Origin: Agrobacterium fabrum str. C58
GTDB lineage: Bacteria > Pseudomonadota > Alphaproteobacteria > Rhizobiales > Rhizobiaceae
Length of the DNA: 64,000 bases
Reading direction: 5' to 3'
Assembly (NCBI RefSeq): GCF_000092025.1
Contig: NC_003065.3
Span: forward strand, 62,001-126,000
The notes under the pieces were generated by a model. That model did no database searches. It saw only the letters and a program-made list of their open reading frames with translations, and was not told the origin of the DNA. Within the stretch, counting starts at the first letter, position 1; the number at the start of each line of letters is the position of its first letter. Made by a program: the position numbers and the translations under genes. Below are positions 42,051-52,726 of this stretch, piece by piece.

Positions 42051-42851
42051 ATGATCACGACCAGCGCGAAGACTCCAACCACAGCAGGACGGTATCTGGC
42101 CCAGGCGTTTGCTCCGTGGGCGTTTCCTGTAATCGTCGTCATTCTCTGGCAGATCGCCTCATCGGGAGGACTGCTCTCCCAAGGCATTCTTCCGTCGCCG
42201 CTCGCCGTCCTGGAGGCCGCCTGGTCTCTGGCGGCAAGCGGCGAGCTTGTGCAGCACATGGCAGCCAGCTTTTGGCGCGCGGCCGTCGGCTTCGGTATAG
42301 GTTCGGCTCTGGGGCTGTTCTTCGGTTTTGTGAACGGCCTGTGGCGAACCGGGGAAACGCTCTTCGACAGTTCGCTTCAGATGCTCCGTAACATTCCGTC
42401 GCTCGCCATGGTGCCACTCGTCATCATGTGGTTCGGAATCGGCGAGGAAGCCAAGATTTTCCTCGTGGCGTTCGCTACCATGTTTCCGATCTACCTCAAC
42501 ACCTTCCACGGCATCAAATCAGTCGATCAGGGTCTGATCGAGATGGGGCGGAACTACGGACTGACACGAACCGGTCTTGTGCGCGATGTCATCTTGCCTG
42601 GAGCCATGTCGTCTATTCTCGTTGGTGTGCGGTACGCGCTCGGGGTGGCCTGGATCGTGCTGATCGTGGCCGAGACGATCGCGGCGAGTTCCGGTATCGG
42701 CCTTCTCGCTACCAACGCGCGTGAATTCCTTCAGTCCGATGTCGTGGTGCTCTCGATCATCCTGTACGCGCTTCTTGGCAAGCTGACAGACTGGCTGGCG
42801 CGGCTCGCGGAGAACCGTTGGCTACGCTGGCATCCATCCTATCAGAAGTAA
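42051..42851 (+). CDS. ABC transporter permease, sulfonate/taurine type
   Basis: A 266-aa inner-membrane permease, SsuC-like, with about six hydrophobic segments. The EAA loop reads MGRNYGLTRTGLVRDVILPG followed by AMSSILVGVR. PSLAMVPLVIMWFGIGEEAK is the strongest family match and parallels PPIAWIPLSILWFGIGEEAK in the permease at 6865. The two importers are therefore paralogues with perhaps different substrates. It lies 18 nt after the binding protein. Confidence 0.92.
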   Translation: MITTSAKTPTTAGRYLAQAFAPWAFPVIVVILWQIASSGGLLSQGILPSPLAVLEAAWSLAASGELVQHMAASFWRAAVGFGIGSALGLFFGFVNGLWRTGETLFDSSLQMLRNIPSLAMVPLVIMWFGIGEEAKIFLVAFATMFPIYLNTFHGIKSVDQGLIEMGRNYGLTRTGLVRDVILPGAMSSILVGVRYALGVAWIVLIVAETIAASSGIGLLATNAREFLQSDVVVLSIILYALLGKLTDWLARLAENRWLRWHPSYQK

Positions 42852-42863
42852 GAGAGGTCTCTG

Positions 42864-43679
42864 GTGACTGTAGTCTCCTTGAAATCGACGCGGCCGAACG
42901 TGGCAAAAGAGGTTTCGTTAAGCAACACCTCCGCGGGCGGAGCCGCGCTGGACATCCTCGGCCTGTGGAAGGGCTTTGACGGGACGGAGGTTCTCAAGGG
43001 CCTTTCGCTCAACGTACCCGCCGGTCAGTTTCTTTCGATTGTCGGCCGCTCGGGCTGTGGGAAGTCCACTCTACTGCGGCTGATCGCGGACCTCGAAACT
43101 ATCGATGGCGGGACGATCCAGATCGACGGAAATCCCCTATCCGAAATCTCCGGTGAGGTGCGGATGATGTTCCAGGACGCGCGCCTCTTGCCCTGGAGAA
43201 CCGTTCTCCAAAACATCGGGATCGGCCTGCCCAACCCATGGCAGAACCGCGCACGCAAGGCGCTTGCCGAGGTTGGTCTTTCCGAACACGCTGACAAATG
43301 GCCGTCCCAATTATCAGGTGGACAGAGGCAGCGCGTTGCCCTTGCCCGTGCCCTTATACACCGCCCGCGTCTCCTGCTGCTTGACGAACCGCTCGGCGCA
43401 CTGGATGCACTGACGAGACTGGAAATGCAGGACCTCATCGAAAGCATCCGCGCGCGCCACGGATTCACTGTCCTTCTCGTCACACACGACGTCGAGGAGG
43501 CCATTGCTCTTGGCGATCGCGTCATCGTGATGGAGCAAGGCGAGATCGTTCTCGAGCTGGATATCGAGCTTGCGCGTCTTCGTGTGCGCAGTTCGCAGGC
43601 GTTCACGTCAATCGAGGAGAAGGTTCTTTCCAGGGTACTTAACTCCAGAAATGCACCAAGCGGAGACGACTGCAAATGA
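42864..43679 (+). CDS. ABC transporter ATP-binding protein, SsuB type
   Basis: A 271-aa ATPase with Walker [10 protein letters not shown], signature [15 protein letters not shown], Walker [16 protein letters not shown] and VTHDVEEA. The start is a GTG at 42864, 12 nt after the permease stop, with AGAGAGG upstream. The stop overlaps the ATG of the LysR gene by 4 nt (ATGA), tying regulator and importer into one message. Confidence 0.92.
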   Translation: MTVVSLKSTRPNVAKEVSLSNTSAGGAALDILGLWKGFDGTEVLKGLSLNVPAGQFLSIVGRSGCGKSTLLRLIADLETIDGGTIQIDGNPLSEISGEVRMMFQDARLLPWRTVLQNIGIGLPNPWQNRARKALAEVGLSEHADKWPSQLSGGQRQRVALARALIHRPRLLLLDEPLGALDALTRLEMQDLIESIRARHGFTVLLVTHDVEEAIALGDRVIVMEQGEIVLELDIELARLRVRSSQAFTSIEEKVLSRVLNSRNAPSGDDCK

Positions 43680-44623
43680 ACCTCGACGACATCGAAGCTT
43701 TCATCGCAGTGGTCGGAGCCAGGTCGCTCAGCCAAGCGGCGGCAATTCTTTCGTTGACCCAGTCGGCAATCTCGAAGCGCATCCAGAACCTCGAGAAGGA
43801 CCTCGGTGTTACCCTGCTCGACAGAAGCGTCAAGCCACCCGTTCCAACCACCGTAGGTCTCGGCGTCCACGAGCAGTGCCTCAATATTCTCAGGGAGGTC
43901 GACAAGCTCCGCTTGACGTTGAGTGCCCGCTCGAACCTAACGGGTGGTGCGCGCTTGGGACTGACCCAGGCAGTCTGCGATGTGATTCTTGCCGACATAG
44001 TCCATCTGCAACAGGAGCGATGGCCGGAACTGTCTATACGTGCCACCACAGGCTGGGCGAACCAGATTGTTGAAAAGCTCGTCGACGGCCAGATCGATGC
44101 CGCGATCGTATTGATGCCCACACGGAAAATCTTTCCGCACAAAGTGACCGCCGTTTCGCTGGCGCAGGTCGAGATGGCGATCGTGGGGCCGCTCGGATCG
44201 GGCGGAGACCGTGCCCACCGCCTTGTCACCCTTCACAAATCCGGATGGATTCTGAACCCCGACGGATGCGGTTTCAGGGCAGAACTCCAGCGCGTGCATG
44301 CGGTGCTCAATCTTCCGTTCAAGGTCAATCTCGACACCTTTGCTCGAGAGACGCAGTTGGAGATGGTTGCCGCAGGTCTCGGACTTGGACTCGTTCCCGT
44401 TCCCCTTCTGGAGATGAGCCCCCACCGTACCAAACTGGAGATCATCACAGTCAGCGACTTTTCGTTGCGCGCAGAACTCTGGCTCTGTCACGCGCCGACT
44501 CTCGGTGCTCTCGAACCACCCATCAGCGCATTTGGAGCGAGAGCCGCAACGCTGTTTCAGGGCGCGGCAGCTCCCAGCAGGCTGGTCGACTTTGAAGCTG
44601 CCAGCCAGACCATCACCTCGTGA
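43676..44623 (+). CDS. LysR-family transcriptional regulator
   Basis: A 315-aa LysR protein with the helix-turn-helix at 1-60 ([20 protein letters not shown] then [19 protein letters not shown]) and an effector domain after it. It is inside the operon it probably controls, overlapping the ATPase gene by 4 nt. It could be the protein that binds the operator at 39657. The LysR encoded at 33986 is the other candidate. Confidence 0.9.
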   Translation: MNLDDIEAFIAVVGARSLSQAAAILSLTQSAISKRIQNLEKDLGVTLLDRSVKPPVPTTVGLGVHEQCLNILREVDKLRLTLSARSNLTGGARLGLTQAVCDVILADIVHLQQERWPELSIRATTGWANQIVEKLVDGQIDAAIVLMPTRKIFPHKVTAVSLAQVEMAIVGPLGSGGDRAHRLVTLHKSGWILNPDGCGFRAELQRVHAVLNLPFKVNLDTFARETQLEMVAAGLGLGLVPVPLLEMSPHRTKLEIITVSDFSLRAELWLCHAPTLGALEPPISAFGARAATLFQGAAAPSRLVDFEAASQTITS

Positions 44624-44654
44624 ATAGCACACGAGATCGATAGCAGGAGAAAAT

Positions 44655-45842
44655 ATGTCAGCCCCGATAACGAAGCACAGCCTCAGGTACGACGAAGTGC
44701 GGCAGCATCTTCTGGCCCGCTCGGAAATCCTTCTCGCCGACGTCCGCGAAGAAGATCCTTTCGCGCAAGGGCATCCCCTCTGGGCAGCCAACTTTCCCAT
44801 TGCCCGGCTTGAACTGGATGCATGGCGCAGGATCCCACAACGCGATACGCTGATCGTTCTGTATGGTCACGATGGCATACGAGACCTCGCTCCCATCGCC
44901 GTCGAGAAACTGAAATCGCTCGGCTACACGAATGTCCATATCCTCGAAGGGGGATTGGAAGCGTGGAAGGCCGACGGCGGCGAACTGTTCATTGACGTCA
45001 ACGTGCCGAGCAAGTCATTCGGTGAACTGGTCGAAGCGAAAAGGCACACGCCGCTCTGGGACGCGACCAAGGTAAAGGCGCTTCTCGATGAAGGAGCCAA
45101 CGCGGTCGTTTTCGATGCGCGCCGTTTTGACGAATATCAAACGATGAGCATTCCAAAGGGTATCAACGTTCCCGGTGGTGAACTCGTCCTGCGCGCACGG
45201 GACCTTGCTCCCGATCCCGAGACCCTTGTGATCGTCAACTGTGCTGGCCGCACACGCAGCATCATCGGGACGCAGTCTCTCATCAATGCCGGGATACCGA
45301 ACAAGGTCGTCGGTCTTCGCAACGGAACAATTGGATGGACTTTGGCAGGTCAGACACTGGAACAGGGAGCGAGCAGGAGCTTCGCTGACGTCGAAGCCAG
45401 GGACCGCTCGGAGGCGCAAAAATCCGCTGCAGCCGTCGCCGCGCGCGCGGGTGTTCGGAGCATTGCTCTGTCGGACATCGGCAGCCTTCAAACCCCGGAC
45501 CGAACGACTTATCTGATCGACGTCCGCACCGAACCAGAATACCTCGAAGGCCACCTGCCGGGCTTCATGCACGTGCCAGGGGGACAGCTTGTACAGGAGA
45601 CTGATCACTACGCGCCTGAGCTCTTCAAGATCGGCGGGCTTCCCTTTGGCTTTCAGTTTTTCGGCCTTGGCTTTGGCGGCCTATTCCAAGGTGAACCGCG
45701 GCGAGGGAAGACCCCAACGCGCATGTGCCAATTGTGTCCTTCCATCAGCGGTGTTGCGGACAATCGGTCCCATCTGATCGGGGTTCATTTGATAGGCTGG
45801 CATGAGGTTGATGAGGCTCTCGGCGTCCTGAGCCCATTTTGA
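44655..45842 (+). CDS. Rhodanese-domain protein, 3' end replaced
   Basis: The frame codes for 395 aa, but only the first 321 or so look native. Domain 1 (about 15-110) lacks the Cys (LYGHDG where the active loop should be). Domain 2 (about 135-230) has the active Cys196 in NCAGRTRS. Domain 3 breaks off after GGQLVQETDHYAP, before its active loop. From 45618 the DNA is the reverse strand of an SRAP-family gene, so the last 74 residues are chimeric. The role would be sulfurtransfer from thiosulfate or persulfide, fitting the sulfur operon. Activity of the truncated form is uncertain. Confidence 0.8.
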   Translation: MSAPITKHSLRYDEVRQHLLARSEILLADVREEDPFAQGHPLWAANFPIARLELDAWRRIPQRDTLIVLYGHDGIRDLAPIAVEKLKSLGYTNVHILEGGLEAWKADGGELFIDVNVPSKSFGELVEAKRHTPLWDATKVKALLDEGANAVVFDARRFDEYQTMSIPKGINVPGGELVLRARDLAPDPETLVIVNCAGRTRSIIGTQSLINAGIPNKVVGLRNGTIGWTLAGQTLEQGASRSFADVEARDRSEAQKSAAAVAARAGVRSIALSDIGSLQTPDRTTYLIDVRTEPEYLEGHLPGFMHVPGGQLVQETDHYAPELFKIGGLPFGFQFFGLGFGGLFQGEPRRGKTPTRMCQLCPSISGVADNRSHLIGVHLIGWHEVDEALGVLSPF

Positions 45843-45881
45843 AACCCAGTCCTTGTCCTCCATCCGATAGAGATTACACAT
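45612..45881 (-). pseudogene. Truncated SRAP (YedK/HMCES-like) gene
   Basis: From the ATG at 45881 the minus strand reads MCNLYRMEDKDWVSKWAQDA and on to HARWGLPSPRFTLE, the N-terminus of an SOS-response-associated protein with catalytic Cys2, which crosslinks to abasic sites. An in-frame TAG (45683-45681) follows. Beyond it the same frame continues family-like as AAKAKAEKLKAKGKPADLEE until about 45612, where it meets the rhodanese gene. The remaining two thirds of the gene are absent. So it is both interrupted and truncated. Confidence 0.7.
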
Positions 45882-45936
45882 GCGGCCCCTCCGCTTCGAC
45901 CAAATACGGCTACTCTAGCGCATGTCGCTTGTTTCG

Positions 45937-46998
45937 CTAGTCGAGCTGGTAAACGTCGGCATTGTCTTGCCGTTCCCGCAGGCCCTTGTACGACGGATGA
46001 CGGAGTTTCCCGTCCGATGTCCAGGCGCGAAACTCGATCTCGGCGATCAGGGTAGGCTGGACCCAGACAATGTCGGCAGTTCCGGAATGGGGCAGGGGCG
46101 GCTGCTTTCGCTTCCATCGCAGCGTGTCCAGTATCTTCCGCAACCGGATGATCTCGGCTCCCTTGAAGCCCGTGCCGACGCTTCCGACGTGGACGAGATC
46201 GCCATCGCGGTAGGCGGCAAGCGCTAACGAGCCGAAGCCGGCTGGGTACGATGCGGACCTCTCATAGCCGACGATGAAGAAAGCCTCGCTCTGGATGCAT
46301 TTGACTTTTACCCAATCCCCGGTCCGGCCCGAACGATAGGGCTGATCGAGGCGCTTGCCGACGATGCCTTCCAGGCCGAGGCGGCAGACATGCTCAAGCA
46401 GGACAGCTGGCTCGGCATCGAGTGTTTCTGATATCCGAATGGCGCTGGCTTCATTCGTTGGGCCGTTTATCGTGTCCTCGAGAAGGTGTCGGCGCGAACG
46501 GTATTCAACACCGCGCAGATCGTGCCCATCCAGATAAACAAGATCGAAAGCGTAAAGAACGGCGTGGGAGGCGCGCCTGCCAGCTTGTTTGCCGGATGCA
46601 CCCAGCGATTGCTGCAGCAGCCCGAAATCCGGCCGCCCCTCATCGTCGAGCACGACGGCTTCCCCATCGATGATCATCGTCGCCGGCCCCAGCGCTCTGG
46701 CGGCCTGCTCTATGGCCGGAAACCGATGTGTCCAGTCGTGGCCGCCGCGGGTAAGGATCCGGATCCGCTGGGGCTCGATATGGACCGCAAGGCGATAGCC
46801 ATCCCATTTCAGCTCCCAACTCCATTCGTTTCCGGTGGGAGGCTTAGCCTTCAATAGGGCCAGCGCCGGCTCGACGCGATCAGGTATGGGATCGAAGAGG
46901 AGCTGTGGTTGAGCTGGATTACGCTTCCTGCGAGGCTTTGAGCGGATCGGCGGCTCGGTGTCGCGCAGGAGGGGTTTTGATCTCGGAGGCCTCGTCAT
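45937..46998 (-). CDS. ATP-dependent DNA ligase (LigC/LigD-ligase type)
   Basis: A 353-aa ATP-dependent ligase with the nucleotidyltransferase motif I ELKWDGYRLAV (Lys64 forms the AMP adduct), motif III region HAVLYAFDLVYLDGHDLR, motif IV LEGIVGKRLDQPYRSG, motif V DWVKVKC, and a C-terminal OB-fold. It matches the ligase part of bacterial NHEJ ligase D or LigC; the polymerase and phosphoesterase domains are absent. No Ku gene is in the window. It is divergent from imuA, and the LexA box between them might affect both. Confidence 0.88.
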   Translation of the reverse strand: MTRPPRSKPLLRDTEPPIRSKPRRKRNPAQPQLLFDPIPDRVEPALALLKAKPPTGNEWSWELKWDGYRLAVHIEPQRIRILTRGGHDWTHRFPAIEQAARALGPATMIIDGEAVVLDDEGRPDFGLLQQSLGASGKQAGRRASHAVLYAFDLVYLDGHDLRGVEYRSRRHLLEDTINGPTNEASAIRISETLDAEPAVLLEHVCRLGLEGIVGKRLDQPYRSGRTGDWVKVKCIQSEAFFIVGYERSASYPAGFGSLALAAYRDGDLVHVGSVGTGFKGAEIIRLRKILDTLRWKRKQPPLPHSGTADIVWVQPTLIAEIEFRAWTSDGKLRHPSYKGLRERQDNADVYQLD

Positions 46999-47205
46999 CC
47001 GGCCAGTTCATCAGAAAAGCCTTAATAATACTGTGACTATCCCTATATTGTCCCCGCTATTCACCGATCAGGACATAAGACTGTAGAAGCCAGCGAAATT
47101 TCTTGGTCGCAGCTATTCACCTGATTCTCATGAAGAATCTCGAACTTCTAATGTTCGGAACAATACTCGTACGTTTTTTGCCGCCTTGACTCCTTTCTCA
47201 TATGG

Positions 47206-47220
47206 GAACAAAAACAGAAC
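47206..47220 (+). promoter_or_regulatory. LexA box GAAC-N7-GAAC before imuA
   Basis: GAAC-AAAAACA-GAAC matches the direct-repeat SOS box of alphaproteobacteria (GTTC/GAAC-N7). It lies 62 bp before the imuA ATG. This is the established arrangement for DNA-damage induction of imuA-imuB-dnaE2. An inverted GAAC-N7-GTTC at 47142-47156 lies upstream, of unknown value. Confidence 0.75.
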
Positions 47221-47281
47221 ATTGACATTTGCACGACATGAAGTCGCCCTGCCAACACGACCTTGAAGGGAGCCGTGAACA

Positions 47282-48034
47282 ATGACTGCTGCCCGCGAAA
47301 GGGTAATCTGCGATCTGCGGGAGCGTATTGCATCGCTCGAAACCAGCACGGCGAAAAAAGCCGGTTGGTTGCCATTTGGCGTGCCGGAGATGGATGCGGT
47401 TCTGCCTGGCGGCGGCCTTGCTCATGGCGCGCTTCACGAATTTGCCGGTGGTGGATCGGGCACCGTCGATGGTGCGGCCGCTGCTCTTTTTGCAGCCGGC
47501 ATAGCGGCACGGACGAAGGGGCCGATCGTGTGGTGTCTGACGCGACCAGATCTGTTTTTCCCCGCGCTTGCGCAGGTCGGACTGCATCACGACCGGATAA
47601 TCTTCGTCGAGTCCGACAAGGAGGAAGACGTGCTCGCCAACATGGAGGAGGGGCTGTCCTTTGGTGGGCTCGGCGCCGTCGTCGGTGAACTCGTTCGCCT
47701 GCCGATGGTCAGCTCGCGCCGCCTGCAGCTGGCGGCCGAGCGCACGGGGACAATGGCATTGGCTGTGCGTCGTTGGAGGCGGCAGACAGAGGCCAATGAT
47801 TTCGGGCAGCCGACGGCGTCGACCACGCGGTGGCGGGTGAGCGTGATGCCATCGGAGGATTTGCCAGTGCCGGGTGTGGGGAGGGCCCAATGGTTGCTGG
47901 AATTGATGCGCGTGAAAGCGGGTGAATGTGCTGAGTTTCTCGTGAGGGCGTGCGATGACAAGGGTTGTCTCGATCTATCTTCCGGATCTGCCGACGGATC
48001 GCATTCGTCGCGCCGATCCATCCATTCCGCCTGA
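47282..48034 (+). CDS. imuA: ImuA, SOS mutagenesis protein
   Basis: A 250-aa RecA-like protein without a Walker A Lys. FGVPEMDAVLPGGGLAHGAL and HEFAGG are typical of ImuA in rhizobia. It binds RecA/ImuB in the mutasome in related bacteria. It is the first gene of imuA-imuB-dnaE2. Its 3' end overlaps imuB by 80 nt in another frame, which I recall as usual for rhizobial versions. The start ATG at 47282 is preceded by GAAGGGAGCC. Confidence 0.9.
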   Translation: MTAARERVICDLRERIASLETSTAKKAGWLPFGVPEMDAVLPGGGLAHGALHEFAGGGSGTVDGAAAALFAAGIAARTKGPIVWCLTRPDLFFPALAQVGLHHDRIIFVESDKEEDVLANMEEGLSFGGLGAVVGELVRLPMVSSRRLQLAAERTGTMALAVRRWRRQTEANDFGQPTASTTRWRVSVMPSEDLPVPGVGRAQWLLELMRVKAGECAEFLVRACDDKGCLDLSSGSADGSHSSRRSIHSA

Positions 48035-49466
48035 ACAGGCGATCGCGGTGATCGCCAGGAGCGGCTCGAAACGCTGGGTATCGGCGGCCGACGCAGCCGC
48101 CAGACAAGCCGGCGTTCATGTCGGCATGCCGGCTGCGAAAGCACAGGCGCTGTTTCGCGGCCTGATGCTGGTCGATGCGGATCCTGCTATGGATGCCGCA
48201 GCACTCGAACGCATCACCCTCTGGGCGCTGACGCTTTATTCCCCAATCGTCGCGGTCGATGGGATCGACGGCATCGTCATGGACACAGAGGGTGCCGATC
48301 ACTTGCAGGGCGGAGAGCTGCCGATGGTGACGAAGATCGCCAATCAGTTCCTAGCAAGGAAACTCACTCCCCGGGTCGCGATCGCCGACACCTGGGGTGC
48401 AGCACACGCCTGCGCCCGTGCCATCAGCCGCGAAACGGTCATAGTGCCTTCAGGTGAGACCGTCCGCGCCGTCGAGAAGCTGCCGATATCGTTGCTGCGC
48501 CTTCCCGGGAACGTCGTCAGCGATCTGCGCACGCTTGGCTTCCAGACCGTCGGCGAATTGGCCAACACGCCGCGCGCGCCGCTGACCCTTCGTTTCGGCC
48601 CGGAGATTGGCCGGCGGCTGGACCAGATGTTTGGCCGCGCCTGCGAACCGATCGATCCGATCCGCACCGCCGAGCTCATCGAGGTGAGCCGCGCCTTCGC
48701 CGAACCAATCGGTGCTGCCGAGACCATCGACAAATATGTCGGCCGGCTGGTCGTGCAACTGATCGAGGAGCTGCAAAGGCGCGGCCTTGGTGTTCGGCGC
48801 GCCGACCTGATCGTCGAGAAGGTCGATGGTGTCAGGCAGGCAATCCGTGCCGGCACGGTGAAGCCGGTGCGCGATGTCGCCTGGCTGACGAAGCTGTTTC
48901 GCGATCGAACGGAGAAGATCGAGCCCGGGTTCGGGATCGAGAAGCTCACCCTGGTGGCGGTGATGGCCGAGCCGCTGGAGGAGCGCCAAAAATCCTCCTC
49001 GCTGGTCGAGGACGAGGTCACCGACGTCACACCGCTGATCGATATCTACGGCAACCGCGGCCAGCGTGTGTATCGGGTGGCGCCGGTCGCCTCCGACGTG
49101 CCAGAGCGCTCCGTCCAGCGCATCAGTCCTGCTGCCGATCCGATCGAGGTCACCTGGGTCAGCCATTGGCGCCGGCCGGTTCGGCTGCTGGCCCGTCCGG
49201 AGCTGATCGAGGCAATCGCCTTGCTACCGGACCGCCCGCCGGTTTCGATCACCTGGCGCGGCAAGCGGCGGAAGGTCAAGCGGGCCGATGGCCCCGAGCG
49301 GATTTTCGGCGAGTGGTGGCAGCGCGACGCCGAGATGGAGGCGGTGCGCGATTACTTCGTCATCGAAGATGAGGCCGGCGAGCGTCTCTGGGTGTTTCGC
49401 TCCGGTGATGGCATCGATCCTGACACCGGAAGCCACCGCTGGTTCGTGCACGGGATCTTCGCATGA
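47955..49466 (+). CDS. imuB: ImuB, inactive Y-family polymerase adaptor
   Basis: A 503-aa protein of the Y-family polymerase fold ([19 protein letters not shown]; later [20 protein letters not shown]). ImuB proteins lack the polymerase's catalytic acidic residues and bridge DnaE2 to the beta clamp. The C-terminus with a domain ending FVHGIFA is typical. It overlaps imuA at the start and dnaE2 at the end (4 nt, ATGA), so all three are one SOS-induced operon. Confidence 0.92.
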   Translation: MTRVVSIYLPDLPTDRIRRADPSIPPEQAIAVIARSGSKRWVSAADAAARQAGVHVGMPAAKAQALFRGLMLVDADPAMDAAALERITLWALTLYSPIVAVDGIDGIVMDTEGADHLQGGELPMVTKIANQFLARKLTPRVAIADTWGAAHACARAISRETVIVPSGETVRAVEKLPISLLRLPGNVVSDLRTLGFQTVGELANTPRAPLTLRFGPEIGRRLDQMFGRACEPIDPIRTAELIEVSRAFAEPIGAAETIDKYVGRLVVQLIEELQRRGLGVRRADLIVEKVDGVRQAIRAGTVKPVRDVAWLTKLFRDRTEKIEPGFGIEKLTLVAVMAEPLEERQKSSSLVEDEVTDVTPLIDIYGNRGQRVYRVAPVASDVPERSVQRISPAADPIEVTWVSHWRRPVRLLARPELIEAIALLPDRPPVSITWRGKRRKVKRADGPERIFGEWWQRDAEMEAVRDYFVIEDEAGERLWVFRSGDGIDPDTGSHRWFVHGIFA

Positions 49467-52400
49467 GCTATGCGGAGCTGCAGGTCACAACGCACTTTTC
49501 CTTCCTGCGCGGAGCAAGCTCGGCGCAGGAACTGTTCGAGACCGCCAAGGCTCTCGGTATTGAAGCCCTCGGCGTGGTGGATCGCAATTCACTGGCCGGA
49601 ATTGTCCGGGCGCTTGAGGCGTCGCGCGCTACGGGGTTACGCCTCGTCATCGGTTGCCGGCTCGATCTCGCCGACGGCATGTCGGTGCTGGTCTATCCGA
49701 CCGACCGGGCTGCCTATTCGAGGCTGACCCGGCTCATCACGCTCGGCAAGTCGCGCGGCGGCAAGAACAACTGCCTCCTGCACTGGGACGATGTCGTCGC
49801 CTACACCGACGGCATGATCGGCATTCTGGTGCCGGACCTGCCGGATGACCTTTGCGGGATCCAGCTGCGCAAGATGGCCGAGCTGTTCGGCGATCGCGCC
49901 TATGTGTCGCTCTGCCTGCGGCGGCGGCAGAACGACCAGCTGCGCCTGCATGAGATTTCCAATCTCGCCACGCGGTTCAAGGTACGGACGGTCGTCACCA
50001 ATGATGTCCTCTTCCATGAGCCAGGCCGCCGGCAGTTGCAGGACATCGTTACCTGCATTCGCACCCGCACGACGATCGACGAGGTCGGTTTCGAGCGCGA
50101 GCGCCACGCCGACCGCTATCTGAAGCCGCCGGAAGAAATGGAGCGGTTGTTTCCGCGATACCGGCAAGCCCTCGCGCGAACCATGGAGATCGTCCGTCGC
50201 TGCACGTTCTCGCTCGAGGAACTCACCTACCAATATCCGGAGGAGGCGATCGTGCCGGGCAAGGATGCTCAGGCCTCGCTGGAACATTATGTCTGGCAAT
50301 GCGTGCCCGACCGCTATCCGGAGGGACTACCGCCCGACGTGTTGAAGGTCGTGCGGCACGAGCTCGATCTCATCCGTACCATGAAATACGCCCCGTATTT
50401 TCTGACCGTCTTTTCGATCGTGCGTTATGCCCGGTCTCAAGGCATTCTCTGCCAGGGGAGGGGCTCCGCCGCCAACAGTGCCGTCTGCTACATCCTCGGC
50501 ATTACCAGCATCGATCCCTCGACCAACGACCTTCTGTTCGAGCGTTTTGTATCCCAGGAGCGCGACGAGCCGCCGGACATCGATGTCGATTTCGAGCACG
50601 AGCGGCGCGAGGAGGTGATCCAGTGGATCTATCGAACCTATACCAGAGAAAAGGCAGCGCTCTGCGCCACCGTGACGCGCTACCGGGCGCGCGGCGCGAT
50701 CCGCGATGTCGGCAAGGCGCTCGGCCTGCCGGAGGACGTGATCAAGGCGCTGTCATCCGGCATGTGGTCCTGGTCGGAAGAGGTCTGCGATCGCAATGTC
50801 CGCGAGCTCAATCTCAATCCAGACGACCGGCGTCTTGTGCTGACTTTGAAGCTCGCACAGCAACTGATGGGCGCCCCGCGCCATCTCGGCCAACACCCCG
50901 GCGGTTTTGTCCTCACTCATGATCGGCTCGACGATCTCGTGCCGATCGAACCGGCGACGATGAAGGACCGCCAGATCATCGAGTGGGACAAGGACGACGT
51001 CGAAGCGCTGAAATTCATGAAGGTGGACATCCTGGCGCTTGGAATGCTGACCTGCATGGCCAAGGCCTTCGATCTGATCCGCGAGCACAAGGACCGCGAT
51101 CTTGATCTCTCGAAAATCGAGCAGGAGGATTCTGTGACCTATGCGATGATCCGCAAGGCCGATACGCTCGGCACGTTCCAGATAGAAAGCCGCGCGCAGA
51201 TGGCGATGCTGCCGCGGTTGAAACCCCGGACCTTCTACGACCTTGTGGTACAAGTCGCAATTGTCCGGCCCGGTCCGATCCAGGGGGACATGGTGCATCC
51301 CTATCTGCGCCGGCGAGAAGGCAAGGAGGCAGTCGAATATCCGACGCCGGAGCTGGAAGCGGTGCTCGGCAAGACGCTCGGCGTGCCGCTGTTTCAGGAG
51401 TCGGCGATGCGGGTCGCGATGGTCTGCGCCGGCTTTACCGGTGGCGAAGCCGACCAGCTGCGCAAGTCGATGGCGACTTTCAAGTTCACCGGCGGCGTCT
51501 CGCAGTTCAAGGACAAACTCGTCTCCGGCATGGTGAGGAACGGCTACGCGCCGGAATTCGCCGAAAAGACCTTCTCCCAGCTCGAAGGCTTTGGCTCCTA
51601 TGGTTTTCCGGAGAGCCACGCGGCTTCGTTCGCGCTGATCGCCTATGCCTCGAGCTACATCAAATGCCATTATCCGGAAGCCTTTTGCGCGGCGCTCATC
51701 AATTCGCAGCCGATGGGTTTTTACGCGCCGGCGCAGATTGTCGGCGACGCGAGAGCCCACGGCGTCGAGGTGCGGCCGGTTTGCATCAACCGGTCGCGGT
51801 GGGACTGTACGCTGGAGCGGATCGGCAATTCCGATCGGCATGCTGTCCGGCTCGGTTTCCGGCAGGTGAAAGGACTGGCGGTCGCTGATGCGGCGCGCGT
51901 CGTCGCGGCACGCATGAACAATGCCTTTGTCTCGGTTGACGACATGTGGCGTCGATCCGGCGTGCCATCGGAGGCGCTTGTCCAGCTTGCCAAGGCCGAT
52001 GCCTTTCTTCCATCGCTGAAGCTTGAACGCCGAGACGCGCTCTGGGCGATCAAGGCGCTACGCGATGAACCCCTGCCGTTGTTTGCGGCGGCTGCCGAAC
52101 GGGAGATGGCTGCAATCGCCGAGCAGCAGGAGCCGGGGGTGGCACTTCGGCAGATGACGGACGGCCATAACGTCATCGAGGACTACAGCCATACCGGCCT
52201 GACATTGCGGCAGCACCCGATTGCCTTCCTGCGCAAGGATTTATCAGTGCGCAACATCATCACCTGTGCCGAGGCGATGAATTCGAGGGACGGGCGGTGG
52301 GTCTATACCGCCGGCCTTGTCCTGGTGCGGCAAAAGCCCGGATCGGCCAAGGGCGTCATGTTCATCACCATCGAGGACGAGACCGGACCGGCCAACCTCG

Positions 52401-52726
52401 TCGTCTGGCCGACGCTGTTCGAAAAGCGGCGGCGTGCCGTGCTCGGATCCTCGATGATGGCCATCAATGGTCGGATCCAGCGGGAAGGGGAGGTCGTGCA
52501 TCTTGTCGCCCAGCAGCTGTTCGACCTGTCAGGCGATCTGACCGGTCTGGCTGATCGCGATGAAGAGTTCAAGCTGCCGGCCGGCAGGGGTGATGAGTTC
52601 GCCCACGGATCGCCGGGAAGTTCGGATACGCGGGACAAGTCGAAGCCTGTTGTAGCCCCGCGCGACATTTTCACGCCCGATCTTCACATTGATACGCTGA
52701 AAATCAAAAGCCGGAACTTCCATTGA
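49463..52726 (+). CDS. dnaE2: Error-prone DNA polymerase DnaE2
   Basis: A 1087-aa C-family polymerase of DnaE2 size. The N-terminal PHP domain begins [18 protein letters not shown]. The polymerase active-site acids are in [10 protein letters not shown] (Asp372, 374, 376 region), with [17 protein letters not shown] just upstream and [24 protein letters not shown] further on. The C-terminal OB domain ([20 protein letters not shown]) is present. It performs damage-induced translesion synthesis with ImuA/ImuB. No frameshift is seen. Confidence 0.95.
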   Translation: MSYAELQVTTHFSFLRGASSAQELFETAKALGIEALGVVDRNSLAGIVRALEASRATGLRLVIGCRLDLADGMSVLVYPTDRAAYSRLTRLITLGKSRGGKNNCLLHWDDVVAYTDGMIGILVPDLPDDLCGIQLRKMAELFGDRAYVSLCLRRRQNDQLRLHEISNLATRFKVRTVVTNDVLFHEPGRRQLQDIVTCIRTRTTIDEVGFERERHADRYLKPPEEMERLFPRYRQALARTMEIVRRCTFSLEELTYQYPEEAIVPGKDAQASLEHYVWQCVPDRYPEGLPPDVLKVVRHELDLIRTMKYAPYFLTVFSIVRYARSQGILCQGRGSAANSAVCYILGITSIDPSTNDLLFERFVSQERDEPPDIDVDFEHERREEVIQWIYRTYTREKAALCATVTRYRARGAIRDVGKALGLPEDVIKALSSGMWSWSEEVCDRNVRELNLNPDDRRLVLTLKLAQQLMGAPRHLGQHPGGFVLTHDRLDDLVPIEPATMKDRQIIEWDKDDVEALKFMKVDILALGMLTCMAKAFDLIREHKDRDLDLSKIEQEDSVTYAMIRKADTLGTFQIESRAQMAMLPRLKPRTFYDLVVQVAIVRPGPIQGDMVHPYLRRREGKEAVEYPTPELEAVLGKTLGVPLFQESAMRVAMVCAGFTGGEADQLRKSMATFKFTGGVSQFKDKLVSGMVRNGYAPEFAEKTFSQLEGFGSYGFPESHAASFALIAYASSYIKCHYPEAFCAALINSQPMGFYAPAQIVGDARAHGVEVRPVCINRSRWDCTLERIGNSDRHAVRLGFRQVKGLAVADAARVVAARMNNAFVSVDDMWRRSGVPSEALVQLAKADAFLPSLKLERRDALWAIKALRDEPLPLFAAAAEREMAAIAEQQEPGVALRQMTDGHNVIEDYSHTGLTLRQHPIAFLRKDLSVRNIITCAEAMNSRDGRWVYTAGLVLVRQKPGSAKGVMFITIEDETGPANLVVWPTLFEKRRRAVLGSSMMAINGRIQREGEVVHLVAQQLFDLSGDLTGLADRDEEFKLPAGRGDEFAHGSPGSSDTRDKSKPVVAPRDIFTPDLHIDTLKIKSRNFH

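Noticed and set aside
50753..51841. Minus-strand 362-codon frame inside dnaE2
   Set aside because: Antisense shadow of a conserved polymerase gene; His/Arg-rich, low-complexity translation.
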